Positions 24,827-33,720 of a stretch of DNA of 64,000 bases are shown piece by piece; the first letter of the stretch is position 1, and each line of letters opens with the position of its first letter. Under the pieces are notes generated by a model, which saw only the letters and a list, made by a program, of their open reading frames with translations, did not search any database and was not told where the DNA came from. The stretch is taken from assembly GCA_021202895.1 (NCBI GenBank), contig JAJQCE010000005.1:1-64000 (forward strand), in the 5' to 3' direction. Made by a program: the position numbers and the translations under genes. Origin of the DNA: Ruminococcus sp. GTDB taxonomy: Bacteria; Bacillota; Clostridia; Oscillospirales; Ruminococcaceae.

Positions 24827-25582
24827 ATGTTGGAAGCGGATAAGATTAGAAACAAGAGATTCAGCACTGTTAAGAACGGGTGCAATCCTGCCGAGGTATC
24901 CTCCTTTTTGGCGGAGCTTGCGGATGAAATTGAATCTCTTAGTGTATCAAATGCCGAAAACGAGGAAAAAATCGTTAAGCTTGTTGAGAAGATAAACGAG
25001 TACAGAGAGGACGAGGACGCTATCAAGGCGGCGATGATCTATGCTCAAAAGGAATCCAACAAGCTTATTAACAACGCAAAAGCTAAGGCTCGCGATATGA
25101 TAGAGTCGGCAAAGACTGAACAGGTGCGCCTTTCTGAGCAGAGTGCGGCGGAGTGCGAACAGATTATCGAGGAGCATAAGGCTAACTGCGCTGAAATAAT
25201 CAAACAGCAGACTGAGCAGACTCAGGAGGATATACTTGCGATTCAGGAAAATTATGAGGCTGAAAAGGCTTCGCTTGAGAAGCTAAAGGCTGAGGTGACA
25301 TATTTCAAGGCGCAGCTGACAGAATTGTATTCACAGCAGCTTGCGCTTATAGTTCAGCTGCCGCAGATGACGAATGAGGAGCTTGACGAGTATGAGGAAA
25401 AGTACGGCGAGAAAGAATATGAGGACGAAATTGATGAGGAGCAGGAGGTTCAAAAGCTTGCCGAGCAGGAAAGAATTGCCGAGCAGGAGCATATAGAAAA
25501 GGTTTTGAACACAGCTTCCTTTGAGCCGATTATACCGAAGCCAGATTCATCTGATTTGCAGTTTGGAAAAAATACAAAGTAA
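24827..25582 (+). CDS. divIVA: DivIVA-domain protein
   Basis: Membrane-curvature-sensing coiled-coil protein. The N-terminal DivIVA domain (IRNKRFSTVKNGCNPAEVSS, about 6-25) is followed by long coiled coils up to about residue 190 and an acidic tail (YGEKEYEDEIDEEQE). 251 residues; AGGAGG site upstream. The position after sepF and ylmH is the classical division-cluster order. Confidence 0.92.
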   Translation: MLEADKIRNKRFSTVKNGCNPAEVSSFLAELADEIESLSVSNAENEEKIVKLVEKINEYREDEDAIKAAMIYAQKESNKLINNAKAKARDMIESAKTEQVRLSEQSAAECEQIIEEHKANCAEIIKQQTEQTQEDILAIQENYEAEKASLEKLKAEVTYFKAQLTELYSQQLALIVQLPQMTNEELDEYEEKYGEKEYEDEIDEEQEVQKLAEQERIAEQEHIEKVLNTASFEPIIPKPDSSDLQFGKNTK

Positions 25583-25617
25583 TTGATATGAAAATCGCTT
25601 AGAGGAAATTAGTAAAT

Positions 25618-26193
25618 ATGTTTATTGCTTGTCTACTTATAGCAGCTTTTGCGGCTGCGGCAGACCAGCTTATTAAGCTTGTCGTTGTTGAAAAAATTGC
25701 TATGTATCAAACCATAGAGCTTGTACCAAATATTTTAAGTCTGACGCAGATTCGCAACACAGGCGCCGCTTGGAGCATCATGGAGGGGCAGACGTGGTTT
25801 CTGATTGCGCTGCCTGTTCTCATTGTTGCTCTGGCGCTTGCTTATATTTTTTTAAACAGGAAGGAAAAAAAACTGCCGCTTTTTTCTCTTGCTCTTGTAA
25901 TGGGCGGCGGTATAGGAAATCTTATCGACAGAATCAAACTAGGCGAGGTTGTAGATTATATCAAGCTTGATTTTATTGATTTTCCTATCTTTAATTTTGC
26001 GGATATGTGCGTGGTTGTCGGAGCGATTTTGTTCTGTGTTTGTCTTGCTGTTTTTGACGAGTCCAAAAAAGTGGACAGAAATAAAGAGAGTGAAAATAGC
26101 GACGACAAAGTGACTGATACCAAAGCGCAAGCGCATGAATTAAACGACGGTGGAAATTCGCAGGACGAAAACGATGGACGAGCAGAGGTTTGA
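25618..26193 (+). CDS. lspA: Lipoprotein signal peptidase II
   Basis: Aspartyl protease of the membrane that cleaves prolipoproteins at the lipid-modified cysteine. It has four membrane segments within about 1-150, the motif RNTGAAWSI, and the two catalytic-Asp motifs GGGIGNLIDRIK and FNFADMCVVVG. The hydrophilic C terminus (about 150-191, Asp/Glu/Asn-rich) is an extension over the usual length of about 160. The last 20 bases overlap the next gene. Confidence 0.94.
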   Translation: MFIACLLIAAFAAAADQLIKLVVVEKIAMYQTIELVPNILSLTQIRNTGAAWSIMEGQTWFLIALPVLIVALALAYIFLNRKEKKLPLFSLALVMGGGIGNLIDRIKLGEVVDYIKLDFIDFPIFNFADMCVVVGAILFCVCLAVFDESKKVDRNKESENSDDKVTDTKAQAHELNDGGNSQDENDGRAEV

Positions 26194-27085
26194 GTTTACA
26201 GTATCAGGCGATGGAGAGGGTCAAAGGGTTGACAAATGGCTTTCTATGAAGCTTGAAAGCGTTTCGCGTTCTCATTTAGAGAAGCTTTTTGAAAGCGGAG
26301 CGGTTTTGGTGAACGGCAAAGAGAGCCGTAAAAATTTTAGACTTAATGAAAACGACAGAGTGCAGTGCGTTATTGAGCAGCCTCAGCCGCTTGATGTAAA
26401 GGCGCAGAATATACCGATAGATATAGTCTATGAGGATTCTTCGCTTTTGGTTGTGAACAAGCCTAAAGGAATGGTGGTTCACCCGGCGGCAGGAAATGCT
26501 GACGGCACGCTTGTAAATGCGCTGCTTTATCATTGCGATGGGCGGCTTTCGTCTATTAACGGTGTGATACGTCCTGGGATAGTGCATAGAATTGACAAAA
26601 TGACAAGCGGACTACTCATGATCGCAAAAACTGACGAGGCGCATAGGTGTTTAGCGCAGCAGATAAAGGAGCACAGCTTTTTGAGAGAGTATCAGGCAGT
26701 GGTTACAGGCACTTTTGAGCCGCCTGACGGAATTATAGACGCACCTATTGGCAGAAGCAGATTTGACAGAAAGAAGATGTGGGTTACCCAGCAAAATTCA
26801 AAAAACGCCATGACGCATTATCAGACGTTAGAGCAATTCAAGGGATATTCGCTTGTTAGCTTTAAGCTTGAAACGGGAAGGACGCATCAGATAAGAGTTC
26901 ACTGTGCCTATAAAGGGCATCCGATACTTGGAGATGACGTTTACGGCAAGGCGTACAAGGGGATTGACGGGCAGTGTCTTCATGCAAAAAAGCTAGGGTT
27001 TGTTCACCCGAACGGCGAATATATGGAGTTTGACAGCGAGCTGCCGCCGTATTTTACGGCTGTGCTTGATGGGCTTAGAAAATAA
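26174..27085 (+). CDS. RluD-type pseudouridine synthase
   Basis: Large-subunit rRNA (or tRNA) pseudouridine synthase of the RluA/RluD family. I choose the ATG at 26174 (MDEQRFEFTVSGDGEGQRVD), which overlaps lspA as is common for this pair. The 303-residue product has an S4 domain at about 15-75 and the catalytic motif GIVHRIDKMTSGLLMIAKT with the active-site Asp, then GRTHQIRVH. Exact RNA target not determined. Confidence 0.93.
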   Translation: MDEQRFEFTVSGDGEGQRVDKWLSMKLESVSRSHLEKLFESGAVLVNGKESRKNFRLNENDRVQCVIEQPQPLDVKAQNIPIDIVYEDSSLLVVNKPKGMVVHPAAGNADGTLVNALLYHCDGRLSSINGVIRPGIVHRIDKMTSGLLMIAKTDEAHRCLAQQIKEHSFLREYQAVVTGTFEPPDGIIDAPIGRSRFDRKKMWVTQQNSKNAMTHYQTLEQFKGYSLVSFKLETGRTHQIRVHCAYKGHPILGDDVYGKAYKGIDGQCLHAKKLGFVHPNGEYMEFDSELPPYFTAVLDGLRK

Positions 27086-27103
27086 AAAAGGAGCTGTTCC
27101 GTT

Positions 27104-27928
27104 ATGTTTGAGGATATTACAAAGGTCTTGCTGATAACCGATATGGACGGAACATTTTTGCCGAATAGCAAGATTCCGTCAGAGAGGAATTTAAAAGCTG
27201 TAAACGAGCTTATGCGCCGTGGAGGACGCTTCTCAATTGCGACAGGCAGAAGCTTGCAGGCGTCTCAGCTTTACTTTGAAAGCGTGTCGGTAAACTGTCC
27301 GATAATAATGTGCAACGGCGGAATGGTTTATGACATAGTTAATCAAAGGCAAATATATGACGTGTATCTGCCTGAGAGCGCAAAGGTGCTTGTGAAAAGG
27401 GTAATTACTGATATTCCGTTGGCAGGCTGTGAGGTGCTGCCGATTGACGCAGTTTATGTTCCGAACATGACTGAAATGGAAAGAGCGCACTGCGATATAT
27501 GTCAGGTTGAGCCTGTGATTTGTTCGGTTGATGAAATACCGCCCGACTGGTACAAGGTGCTGTTTGCTCGTGAGCCTGAAAAATTGGGCGAGATTGTAGA
27601 ATATGTTGAGAAAGTAAAGGACGCTTACAAAGATATTGATTTTGTAATTTCCGCACCGATGTATTATGAAATGCTGCCTAAGGGGATTTCTAAGGGCTCT
27701 GCGCTTAATGAGCTGAAAAGAGCCTGCGGTATGGAGGACTATACTGTTATAGCGGTCGGAGATTACAACAATGATATAGAAATGCTGGAGACTGCCGACA
27801 TAGGCTTTTGTCCCTCAAACGCCGTAAGAGATGTAAAGGCGGCGGCGGATATTGTGCTTGACGTTTCCTGCGAGCAGGATGCGATAGCTAAGGTTGTAGA
27901 GTATATTTTTGATAAAGTGCATATCTAA
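27104..27928 (+). CDS. Cof-type HAD-superfamily phosphatase
   Basis: The 274-residue protein has HAD motif I (TDMDGTFLPNSKIP, about 13-26), motif II SIATGRS, a C2-type cap, the Lys of ISKGSALNEL and motif IV AVGDYNNDIEML. These fit the Cof family of sugar- or nucleotide-phosphate phosphatases. The substrate cannot be told from sequence. An AAGGAG site precedes the ATG. It lies between rluD and the split transketolase. Confidence 0.9.
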   Translation: MFEDITKVLLITDMDGTFLPNSKIPSERNLKAVNELMRRGGRFSIATGRSLQASQLYFESVSVNCPIIMCNGGMVYDIVNQRQIYDVYLPESAKVLVKRVITDIPLAGCEVLPIDAVYVPNMTEMERAHCDICQVEPVICSVDEIPPDWYKVLFAREPEKLGEIVEYVEKVKDAYKDIDFVISAPMYYEMLPKGISKGSALNELKRACGMEDYTVIAVGDYNNDIEMLETADIGFCPSNAVRDVKAAADIVLDVSCEQDAIAKVVEYIFDKVHI

Positions 27929-27968
27929 AAACCCTAATATAAATTAAATTCAGCGGAGGTAGAAATAT

Positions 27969-28838
27969 ATGGACAAGCTAAGAAAACAGGAATTAAAGCT
28001 AACGGCTTGCAAGGTCAGAATGGGGATAATCGAAGGAGTTCATTCGGCAAAGTCGGGACATCCAGGCGGCTCGCTTTCGATAGCGGACACGCTTACTTAT
28101 CTTTACTTTGAAAAGATGAATGTAGATCCTGACTGTCCTGACAATGAGGAGAGAGATCGCTTTGTGCTTTCAAAGGGACACACTGCTCCTGCGCTTTATT
28201 CAACGCTGGCTCAGAGAGGATATTTCAGCGTTGACGAGCTAAAAAGTCTGCGTCACATAGGCGCGCTTTTGCAGGGACATCCGTGCATTACGATCCCAGG
28301 AGTGGATATGTCGTCAGGTTCTCTGGGGCAGGGAATTTCAGCGGCTTGCGGAATGGCACTTTCTTCAAAGCTTGACGCCAAAAACGGCAAGCATGAATAT
28401 AAGGTATATTCCGTGCTGGGCGACGGAGAAATTGAAGAGGGTCAGGTCTGGGAGGCGGCAATGTTTGCGGCTCATTACAAGCTTGACAATTTAACTGCGA
28501 TTGTTGACAACAACGGACTTCAGATTGATGGAAAAATCGAGGACGTTATGTCGCCTTATCCGATTGTTGACAAGTTCAGGGCTTTTGGATGGCACGTTAT
28601 TGAGATGGACGCACACGACTTTGATTCTATTGAAAAAGCATTTGAAGAGGCGGACGAAATAAAGGGTAAGCCTGTGGCGATTATTCAAAAGAGCGTCAAG
28701 GGCAAGGGTGTTTCGTTTATGGAAAACAACGTTTCGTGGCACGGTGCGGCTCCGAACGATGAGCAGTATTCGCAGGCAATGGACGAGCTTAACAAGCAAT
28801 TAGAAGAGCTTGACGCTGAAATGAGTAAGGAGGCTTAA
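27969..28838 (+). CDS. Transketolase, N-terminal (TPP-binding) subunit
   Basis: First half of a two-gene transketolase of the non-oxidative pentose phosphate pathway. The 289 residues include SAKSGHPGGSLSIADTLTYL, SKGHTAPALYSTLA, and the thiamine-diphosphate motif GDGEIEEGQVWEAAM through DNNGLQIDG. The stop is followed 4 bases later by the C-terminal subunit. Split transketolases are common in Clostridia. Confidence 0.93.
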   Translation: MDKLRKQELKLTACKVRMGIIEGVHSAKSGHPGGSLSIADTLTYLYFEKMNVDPDCPDNEERDRFVLSKGHTAPALYSTLAQRGYFSVDELKSLRHIGALLQGHPCITIPGVDMSSGSLGQGISAACGMALSSKLDAKNGKHEYKVYSVLGDGEIEEGQVWEAAMFAAHYKLDNLTAIVDNNGLQIDGKIEDVMSPYPIVDKFRAFGWHVIEMDAHDFDSIEKAFEEADEIKGKPVAIIQKSVKGKGVSFMENNVSWHGAAPNDEQYSQAMDELNKQLEELDAEMSKEA

Positions 28839-28842
28839 GACA

Positions 28843-29784
28843 ATGGCTGATGTAATAAAGAAAGCTACAAGAGAAAGCTATGGCGAGGCTTTAGCGGAGC
28901 TTGGAGATAAGTATCCTGATTTGTATGTGCTTGACGCTGATCTGGCGGCGGCTACAAAGACTGGGATTTTCAAAAAGAAGTTTCCTGAAAGATTTTTTGA
29001 CTGCGGAATTGCAGAGGCAAACATGATGGGAGTTGCGGCAGGTCTTGCGGCTACGGGAAAGATTCCTTTTGCTTCTACATTTGCGATGTTTGCATCAGGA
29101 AGAGCGTATGAGATAGTGAGAAATTCAATCGGCTATCCTCATCTTAATGTTAAGATAGGCGCAACTCATGCAGGAATAAGCGTAGGAGAGGACGGTGCAA
29201 CTCACCAGTGCAATGAGGATATTGCGCTTATGAGAACCATTCCCGGAATGACGGTTATAAATCCTGCCGATGATGTTGAAGCAAAGGCGGCGGTAGCTGC
29301 CGCAGTGGAATATCAGGGTCCTGTTTATATGCGATTCGGCAGACTTGCAGCTGAGGTGTTTAACGACAAGGATAGCTACAAATTTGAAATCGGAAAGGGA
29401 ATAAGGCTTCGTGAGGGTAAGGATATTTCGATAGTCGCAACAGGACTTATGGTTTCGCAGGCACTTAAGGCGGCGGATATTTTAGCTGCAAATGGAGTTG
29501 ACGCTGAGGTTATAAATATTCACACGATTAAGCCTATTGACGAGGAGCTTATTGTTGAAAGTGCCGCTAAAACGGGCAAGGTTCTGACGGTTGAGGAGCA
29601 TAGCATAATCGGCGGACTTGGTTCGGCAGTGTGCGATGTGCTTTCGCAGAAATGCCCGACAAGGGTCGTTAAAATCGGCGTAAACGATGAGTTCGGTCAT
29701 TCAGGACCAGCGGCAAAGCTGCTTGAACAGTTCGGACTTTGCGCAGACAACATTGTCAAGACTGCAAAGGCTATGAATGAATAA
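28843..29784 (+). CDS. Transketolase, C-terminal (pyrimidine-binding) subunit
   Basis: Second half of the split transketolase. The 313 residues hold the pyrimidine-binding domain (DCGIAEANMMGVAAGLAATG, with the TPP-activating Glu) and the C-terminal domain (VLTVEEHSIIGGLGSAVCDV). The AAGGAG site lies inside the end of the first subunit gene. A strong terminator follows. Confidence 0.93.
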   Translation: MADVIKKATRESYGEALAELGDKYPDLYVLDADLAAATKTGIFKKKFPERFFDCGIAEANMMGVAAGLAATGKIPFASTFAMFASGRAYEIVRNSIGYPHLNVKIGATHAGISVGEDGATHQCNEDIALMRTIPGMTVINPADDVEAKAAVAAAVEYQGPVYMRFGRLAAEVFNDKDSYKFEIGKGIRLREGKDISIVATGLMVSQALKAADILAANGVDAEVINIHTIKPIDEELIVESAAKTGKVLTVEEHSIIGGLGSAVCDVLSQKCPTRVVKIGVNDEFGHSGPAAKLLEQFGLCADNIVKTAKAMNE

Positions 29785-29801
29785 AATTAAAAAATAAATT
29801 T

Positions 29802-29836
29802 GGTCTGAGATCACGCTGTGGTTTCAGACCTTTTTT
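29802..29836 (+). terminator. Terminator after the transketolase genes
   Basis: GGTCTGA (29802-29808) pairs with TCAGACC (29824-29830), followed by T6. Confidence 0.9.
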
Positions 29837-29852
29837 GTCGAAAAAATAAGCC

Positions 29853-29882
29853 GTCATAACATTGGACTTGCCTGCATAGATT
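29853..29882 (+). promoter_or_regulatory. Candidate sigma-E promoter of the spoIIIA operon
   Basis: GTCATAAC (29853-29860) and CATAGATT (29875-29882), 14 nt apart, resemble the Bacillus sigma-E elements. Transcription would start near 29889, at the left end of the palindromic element. Based on consensus only. Confidence 0.4.
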
Positions 29883-29889
29883 TATTTAG

Positions 29890-30050
29890 GGGTGTGTTGA
29901 CACTATCGCTCAACGTTTGTCTTACAGCTCTATTTTCCGTATTTGCTACGTTAAAAATTCTTGACATACTTACAGTTATCCTGAAAATTTTTGCCTTGAA
30001 ATACGAAAAATAATTGCAATCCAAATATTTCAGATAGTGTCAACACACCC
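29890..30050. mobile_element. MITE-like 161-bp palindromic element
   Basis: Perfect 18-bp terminal inverted repeats, GGGTGTGTTGACACTATC at 29890-29907 and its complement at 30033-30050, enclose 125 bases without coding capacity. Inside, ATTTTCCGTATTT (about 29934) faces AAATACGAAAAAT (about 29999), and AAAAATT faces an A/T-rich AATTTTT partner, so the whole unit folds into one long imperfect hairpin. I see no convincing target-site duplication. It ends 3 bases before the AAAGGAG site of spoIIIAA. Confidence 0.65.
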
Positions 30051-30068
30051 TGAAAGGAGAGGGTAAAG

Positions 30069-31001
30069 ATGAACGAAATTTCAAAGCTTGAATATGCGCT
30101 TGAGCTTTTGCCTGATACGCTTAAGGGTGCGCTTATGTGCGTTTCTCAGAGTGAGAGAGAAAAAATCACGGAGCTAAGGCTTCGCAGGGGCAAGTTCTTT
30201 TCTGCAGTGCTGTATTCAAAGGAATACTTTATCACATATGACGGCAGGTTTATGAACTCCTCTTTAAATGCCGTCAGAGTGGGTGATGAGGAGATAGATT
30301 TCACCTTTAAACGAGCGTTTCAAGGCTCGGTTCATTCCTTCGCAAGAGAGCTTTCGCAGGGGTTTATAACCTGTGCAGGCGGAAACAGAGTAGGGTTTTG
30401 CGGTACGGCGGTAATTGAGCCTAAAACAATGGAGGCTACGTCAGTTAGGAATGTTTCCTCGATAAATATCCGAATTGCAAGAGAGATAATAGGCTGTGCA
30501 AAGCTGATTTATGACAAGTGCTTTTCTGATGGGATTTCCTCGCTTATTGTTGCTTCGCCGCCGTGCGGAGGAAAAACCACGATTCTGCGGGATTTATGCA
30601 GGCTTTTAGGAGAAACAAAAAGAGTAAGCGTGATTGATGAAAGAGGAGAGCTTGCCTGTATCTGCGATGGGATTGCTCAAAATGATATAGGCTTAAGGTG
30701 TGATGTTTTTAACGGCTATCCTAAAGCTTTGGCGGCGATGATTGCGGTAAGGGTTATGGCGCCTGAAATACTTGTGTGCGATGAGATTGGTTCAAAGGAG
30801 GATCTTAGCTCGCTTGAATATGCGCTTAATTCGGGAGTTAAGCTGGTGTGCAGCGCTCATGCGTCGACGTTTGAGGAGCTTAAGAAGCGTCCTGCGGCAG
30901 GAAAGCTTATAAAAAGCCGTGCGTTTAATTATGCGGCTATGCTGGGAACGGGAAGTATGTGCGGCAGGCTTACCGCCTTTTACAGGCTTGAAGAATGTTG
31001 A
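30069..31001 (+). CDS. spoIIIAA: Stage III sporulation protein AA (ATPase)
   Basis: Secretion-type ATPase that is thought to power the SpoIIIA-SpoIIQ channel between mother cell and forespore. The 310 residues show a P-loop (SPPCGGKTTILRDLCRLLG, about 160-178), VIDERGELA, and Walker B (ILVCDEIGSKEDL). AAAGGAGAGGG precedes the ATG. Its stop overlaps the start of spoIIIAB by 7 bases. First gene of an intact AA-AH operon. Confidence 0.95.
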   Translation: MNEISKLEYALELLPDTLKGALMCVSQSEREKITELRLRRGKFFSAVLYSKEYFITYDGRFMNSSLNAVRVGDEEIDFTFKRAFQGSVHSFARELSQGFITCAGGNRVGFCGTAVIEPKTMEATSVRNVSSINIRIAREIIGCAKLIYDKCFSDGISSLIVASPPCGGKTTILRDLCRLLGETKRVSVIDERGELACICDGIAQNDIGLRCDVFNGYPKALAAMIAVRVMAPEILVCDEIGSKEDLSSLEYALNSGVKLVCSAHASTFEELKKRPAAGKLIKSRAFNYAAMLGTGSMCGRLTAFYRLEEC

Positions 31002-31483
31002 AGCTTGTAGGACTTAGCGCAGTGTTTTTTTGTTCGGCGGCGTGTGGAATGTTGGCGGCGGAGTATTTTCGTATGCGCTGTCAGGCTGTTGAAGCTGTCT
31101 GTAATATGATTGAGCAGCTTGAGATGATGCTTGAATTTGAAGCTCCGACGGTGAGTGAAATGCTTAGGCAGATTAAACGTCAGTCGCTAAGGCTGCCGAA
31201 ATTTATTTTTGCGCTTTCGGACGGCTCGGACGCTCAGGCGGCTGTAGAGAGCATAAGAAAAATGGGTGATGAATATGATGAATGTGACAGGCTAAGGCTA
31301 GAGGAGCTGTTTATGCAGCTTGGCAGTGCGGACAAGGAGTGCGAGCGTCAACGGCTTGCTTCGGCTCACGCATACTTTTCCCAGCGTCTGAAACAGCTTC
31401 GTCAGGAAACTCAGCGCAGGTGTCGGCTTGCAAAAAATCTCGGTCTTTTGGGAGGAGCTTTTCTTGCGGTAATTCTAATTTAA
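30995..31483 (+). CDS. spoIIIAB: Stage III sporulation protein AB
   Basis: GspF-like inner-membrane component of the SpoIIIA complex. 162 residues, with an N-terminal membrane segment (about 5-22), a helical soluble part (EQLEMMLEFEAPTVSEML), and a C-terminal membrane segment (NLGLLGGAFLAVILI). Overlaps spoIIIAA. Confidence 0.9.
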   Translation: MLKLVGLSAVFFCSAACGMLAAEYFRMRCQAVEAVCNMIEQLEMMLEFEAPTVSEMLRQIKRQSLRLPKFIFALSDGSDAQAAVESIRKMGDEYDECDRLRLEELFMQLGSADKECERQRLASAHAYFSQRLKQLRQETQRRCRLAKNLGLLGGAFLAVILI

Positions 31484-31495
31484 GGAGCGCAAAAA

Positions 31496-31690
31496 ATGGA
31501 GCTTGATCTGATATTTAAAATTGCGGCGGTGGGAATAATAGTTGCGGTTTTAGTCCAGCTGCTCAAGCGCGCAGAGCGTGACGAGCAGGCGATGATGACT
31601 ACGCTTGCAGGGCTTATTGTGGTGCTGATGATGATTATAGAAAAGATAGCGGAGCTTTTTGACACTATACAGACGCTGTTTGGTTTTTAG
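31496..31690 (+). CDS. spoIIIAC: Stage III sporulation protein AC
   Basis: 64-residue protein with two membrane segments (about 3-20 and 34-52), the usual size for SpoIIIAC. GGAG site 8 bases before the ATG. Confidence 0.92.
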   Translation: MELDLIFKIAAVGIIVAVLVQLLKRAERDEQAMMTTLAGLIVVLMMIIEKIAELFDTIQTLFGF

Positions 31691-31693
31691 GCG

Positions 31694-32083
31694 ATGGATA
31701 TTGTTACGATTGTGATTTTTTGCATTGCGGTTTGCTTTGTTCTTAAAACCTTAGGCTCTGTAAATGGTGAGATAAAAATATTCTGTGCTGTTTTGGCGGC
31801 GGCTTTGGTGGCAGCAAAATTTTTGGAGAGCTTTAGCGTGATTTCTCAAACCTTTACCGAGCTTTTTGAACAAACGGATTTGGATGACGACTATCTGAAA
31901 ATTATTTTTAAAAGCCTTGGTATATGCTATGTCACACAGCTAGGCTGCGACTGCTGTCGGGACTGCGGAGAAAATGCGCTTGCCTCACAGCTTGAGCTTG
32001 CGGGAAAAGCAGCTCTGATAATCACTGCATTTCCGCTTTTTACGGCAGCTGTGGAAATTATTAAATCACTTTTGCTGATATGA
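31694..32083 (+). CDS. spoIIIAD: Stage III sporulation protein AD
   Basis: 129-residue membrane protein with three to four hydrophobic segments and the family stretch LKIIFKSLGICYVTQLGCDC followed by DCGENALASQLELAGKAALI. It starts 3 bases after spoIIIAC with no clear own ribosome site, so it is probably translated by coupling. Confidence 0.92.
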   Translation: MDIVTIVIFCIAVCFVLKTLGSVNGEIKIFCAVLAAALVAAKFLESFSVISQTFTELFEQTDLDDDYLKIIFKSLGICYVTQLGCDCCRDCGENALASQLELAGKAALIITAFPLFTAAVEIIKSLLLI

Positions 32084-32092
32084 GGACTTGCT

Positions 32093-33229
32093 ATGAAAAG
32101 GACGGTTTATGTTTTTTTTGCGATGATTTTGTTTTTTGCGTTTCCCATTGTCAGCTCTGCGTCAGGACAGACGCTTGAAGAGGATTATAGTGCGCTGGAC
32201 GAGTATTCGGATATGGTTGATGAAGAGCTTGACGTGGCTGTAGATGATGAAACACATGAACAGATTGAAGCGTTAGGCATTGAGGAAAAAGATGTATCGC
32301 AGCTTACCTTAGGCGGAGTTTTTTCTGCAATACTTGATAAGTTCACCGAGTCAATTACAGAACCACTGAGGATTTTAGGGAGGCTGACGGCAGTGCTTAT
32401 TCTCACCTCTCTGGCAAGGAGCTTCTGCGCAAACGGCTCATTATCGCAGACCTTTACTACTGTAAGCCTGTTGGGGTGTATGATTATAATTTATCAGGTG
32501 GTATACGAAGCTTTTTCAGGAGTATGCGGCTTTCTTGATTCGCTAAGCAAATTTATGCTTTCCTACATACCGATTTTCACAGCTTTAACCGCCGCTTCGG
32601 GCGGATACGTCACAGCGGGGAGCTATTATGCTTCTGTGCTTGCGGTGTGCGAGATTGTAAGCTTTTGTGCAGATAAAGTAATAATGTCGTTTTTAAGCCT
32701 TTTTCTTGCTCTTTCGTTTACTGCGGCAATAAATCCAAGCATGAAATTTTCCTCCGCCGCAGAGTCGGTTAAAAATGCTGTAAGGGTGATTTTAGGGGCG
32801 CTTATGACAATTTTCACAGGCATAATAACCGTTCAGAGCTTCGCTTCATCTGCATCTGACAATGCGGCGTCAAGAGCGGTGAAATTTTCAGCTTCAAGCT
32901 TTGTGCCGATAATAGGGAGCTCGGTTTCAGAAGCATATTCAACAGTTTATGCCGGAATAGGGATAATCCGCTCAAGCGTAGGAGGTATAGGAATTGTTGC
33001 AGTGGCGGCTATGCTTTTAAGCCCGCTTGTGACGCTTATATGTGTGAAAATTATTATTGAAGCCGCAAAGGTTATCTCGGATTTGCTGGGGTTAAGTGAA
33101 ACGAGCGAGCTTTTAAAAAGCGTAGGCTATGCTATGAGTGCGGCAATAAGCACAACGCTTTGCTTTGCTATGATGTTTATAGTTTCAACTGCGATAGTTA
33201 TGGCTGTGTCCTCAAATATCGGAGAATAG
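32093..33229 (+). CDS. spoIIIAE: Stage III sporulation protein AE
   Basis: 378 residues: signal-like N terminus (about 1-24), an acidic external segment (about 25-85), then seven or so membrane segments including LTRLAVLI-like and GGYVTAGSYYASVLAVCEIV, and the conserved FVPIIGSSVSEAYSTVYAG. Typical length for the family. Forms part of the membrane base of the SpoIIIA complex. Confidence 0.93.
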   Translation: MKRTVYVFFAMILFFAFPIVSSASGQTLEEDYSALDEYSDMVDEELDVAVDDETHEQIEALGIEEKDVSQLTLGGVFSAILDKFTESITEPLRILGRLTAVLILTSLARSFCANGSLSQTFTTVSLLGCMIIIYQVVYEAFSGVCGFLDSLSKFMLSYIPIFTALTAASGGYVTAGSYYASVLAVCEIVSFCADKVIMSFLSLFLALSFTAAINPSMKFSSAAESVKNAVRVILGALMTIFTGIITVQSFASSASDNAASRAVKFSASSFVPIIGSSVSEAYSTVYAGIGIIRSSVGGIGIVAVAAMLLSPLVTLICVKIIIEAAKVISDLLGLSETSELLKSVGYAMSAAISTTLCFAMMFIVSTAIVMAVSSNIGE

Positions 33230-33237
33230 AAAGTGAG

Positions 33238-33720
33238 ATGAGAAAAATGGACGCTGTAAGGAATATAATTTTTACCGCCTGTCTTTGTGCGGTTATTAGC
33301 GCAATGGTGCAAATGATTTCGCCTGAAAGAATGAAAAAGGAGCTGGGTCTTATCTGTTCTCTTGTACTCATAATCTGCATAGCGGCGCAAATTGCAGGCA
33401 CGAAGATTAACATAAACAAAAGCTTTTCGATAGAGGATAATTCAGATTATCAGGAGCTAAGCGAAGAATATAATCAGATGATTTTAGAGCAGTCTGAAAG
33501 CAGCATAGAGAGCGGTGTGTCAGATGCGCTTGCTGATGAGGAAATTTATCCTGAAAAAATCATCATAGTTTGTACGCTTGACGAATATAATTATGTTAAG
33601 ACGGACAAAGCGTATGTTTATCTTTCCAAGGACGATTACGAGGAAAAGGCTGAAAAGGTGCAGGTCGTGCTTGACGAATTGCTTCCTGAAAGTGAAACAG
33701 AGGTGATTTGCAGTGATTAA
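33238..33720 (+). CDS. spoIIIAF: Stage III sporulation protein AF
   Basis: I choose the ATG at 33238 (MRKMDAVRNIIFTACLCAVI), 8 bases after spoIIIAE; another ATG three codons on is possible. The 160-residue product has two N-terminal membrane segments and a soluble C-terminal domain of ring-forming type. An in-frame start at 33160 would lie deep inside spoIIIAE. Its stop overlaps the spoIIIAG start by 8 bases. Confidence 0.9.
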   Translation: MRKMDAVRNIIFTACLCAVISAMVQMISPERMKKELGLICSLVLIICIAAQIAGTKININKSFSIEDNSDYQELSEEYNQMILEQSESSIESGVSDALADEEIYPEKIIIVCTLDEYNYVKTDKAYVYLSKDDYEEKAEKVQVVLDELLPESETEVICSD

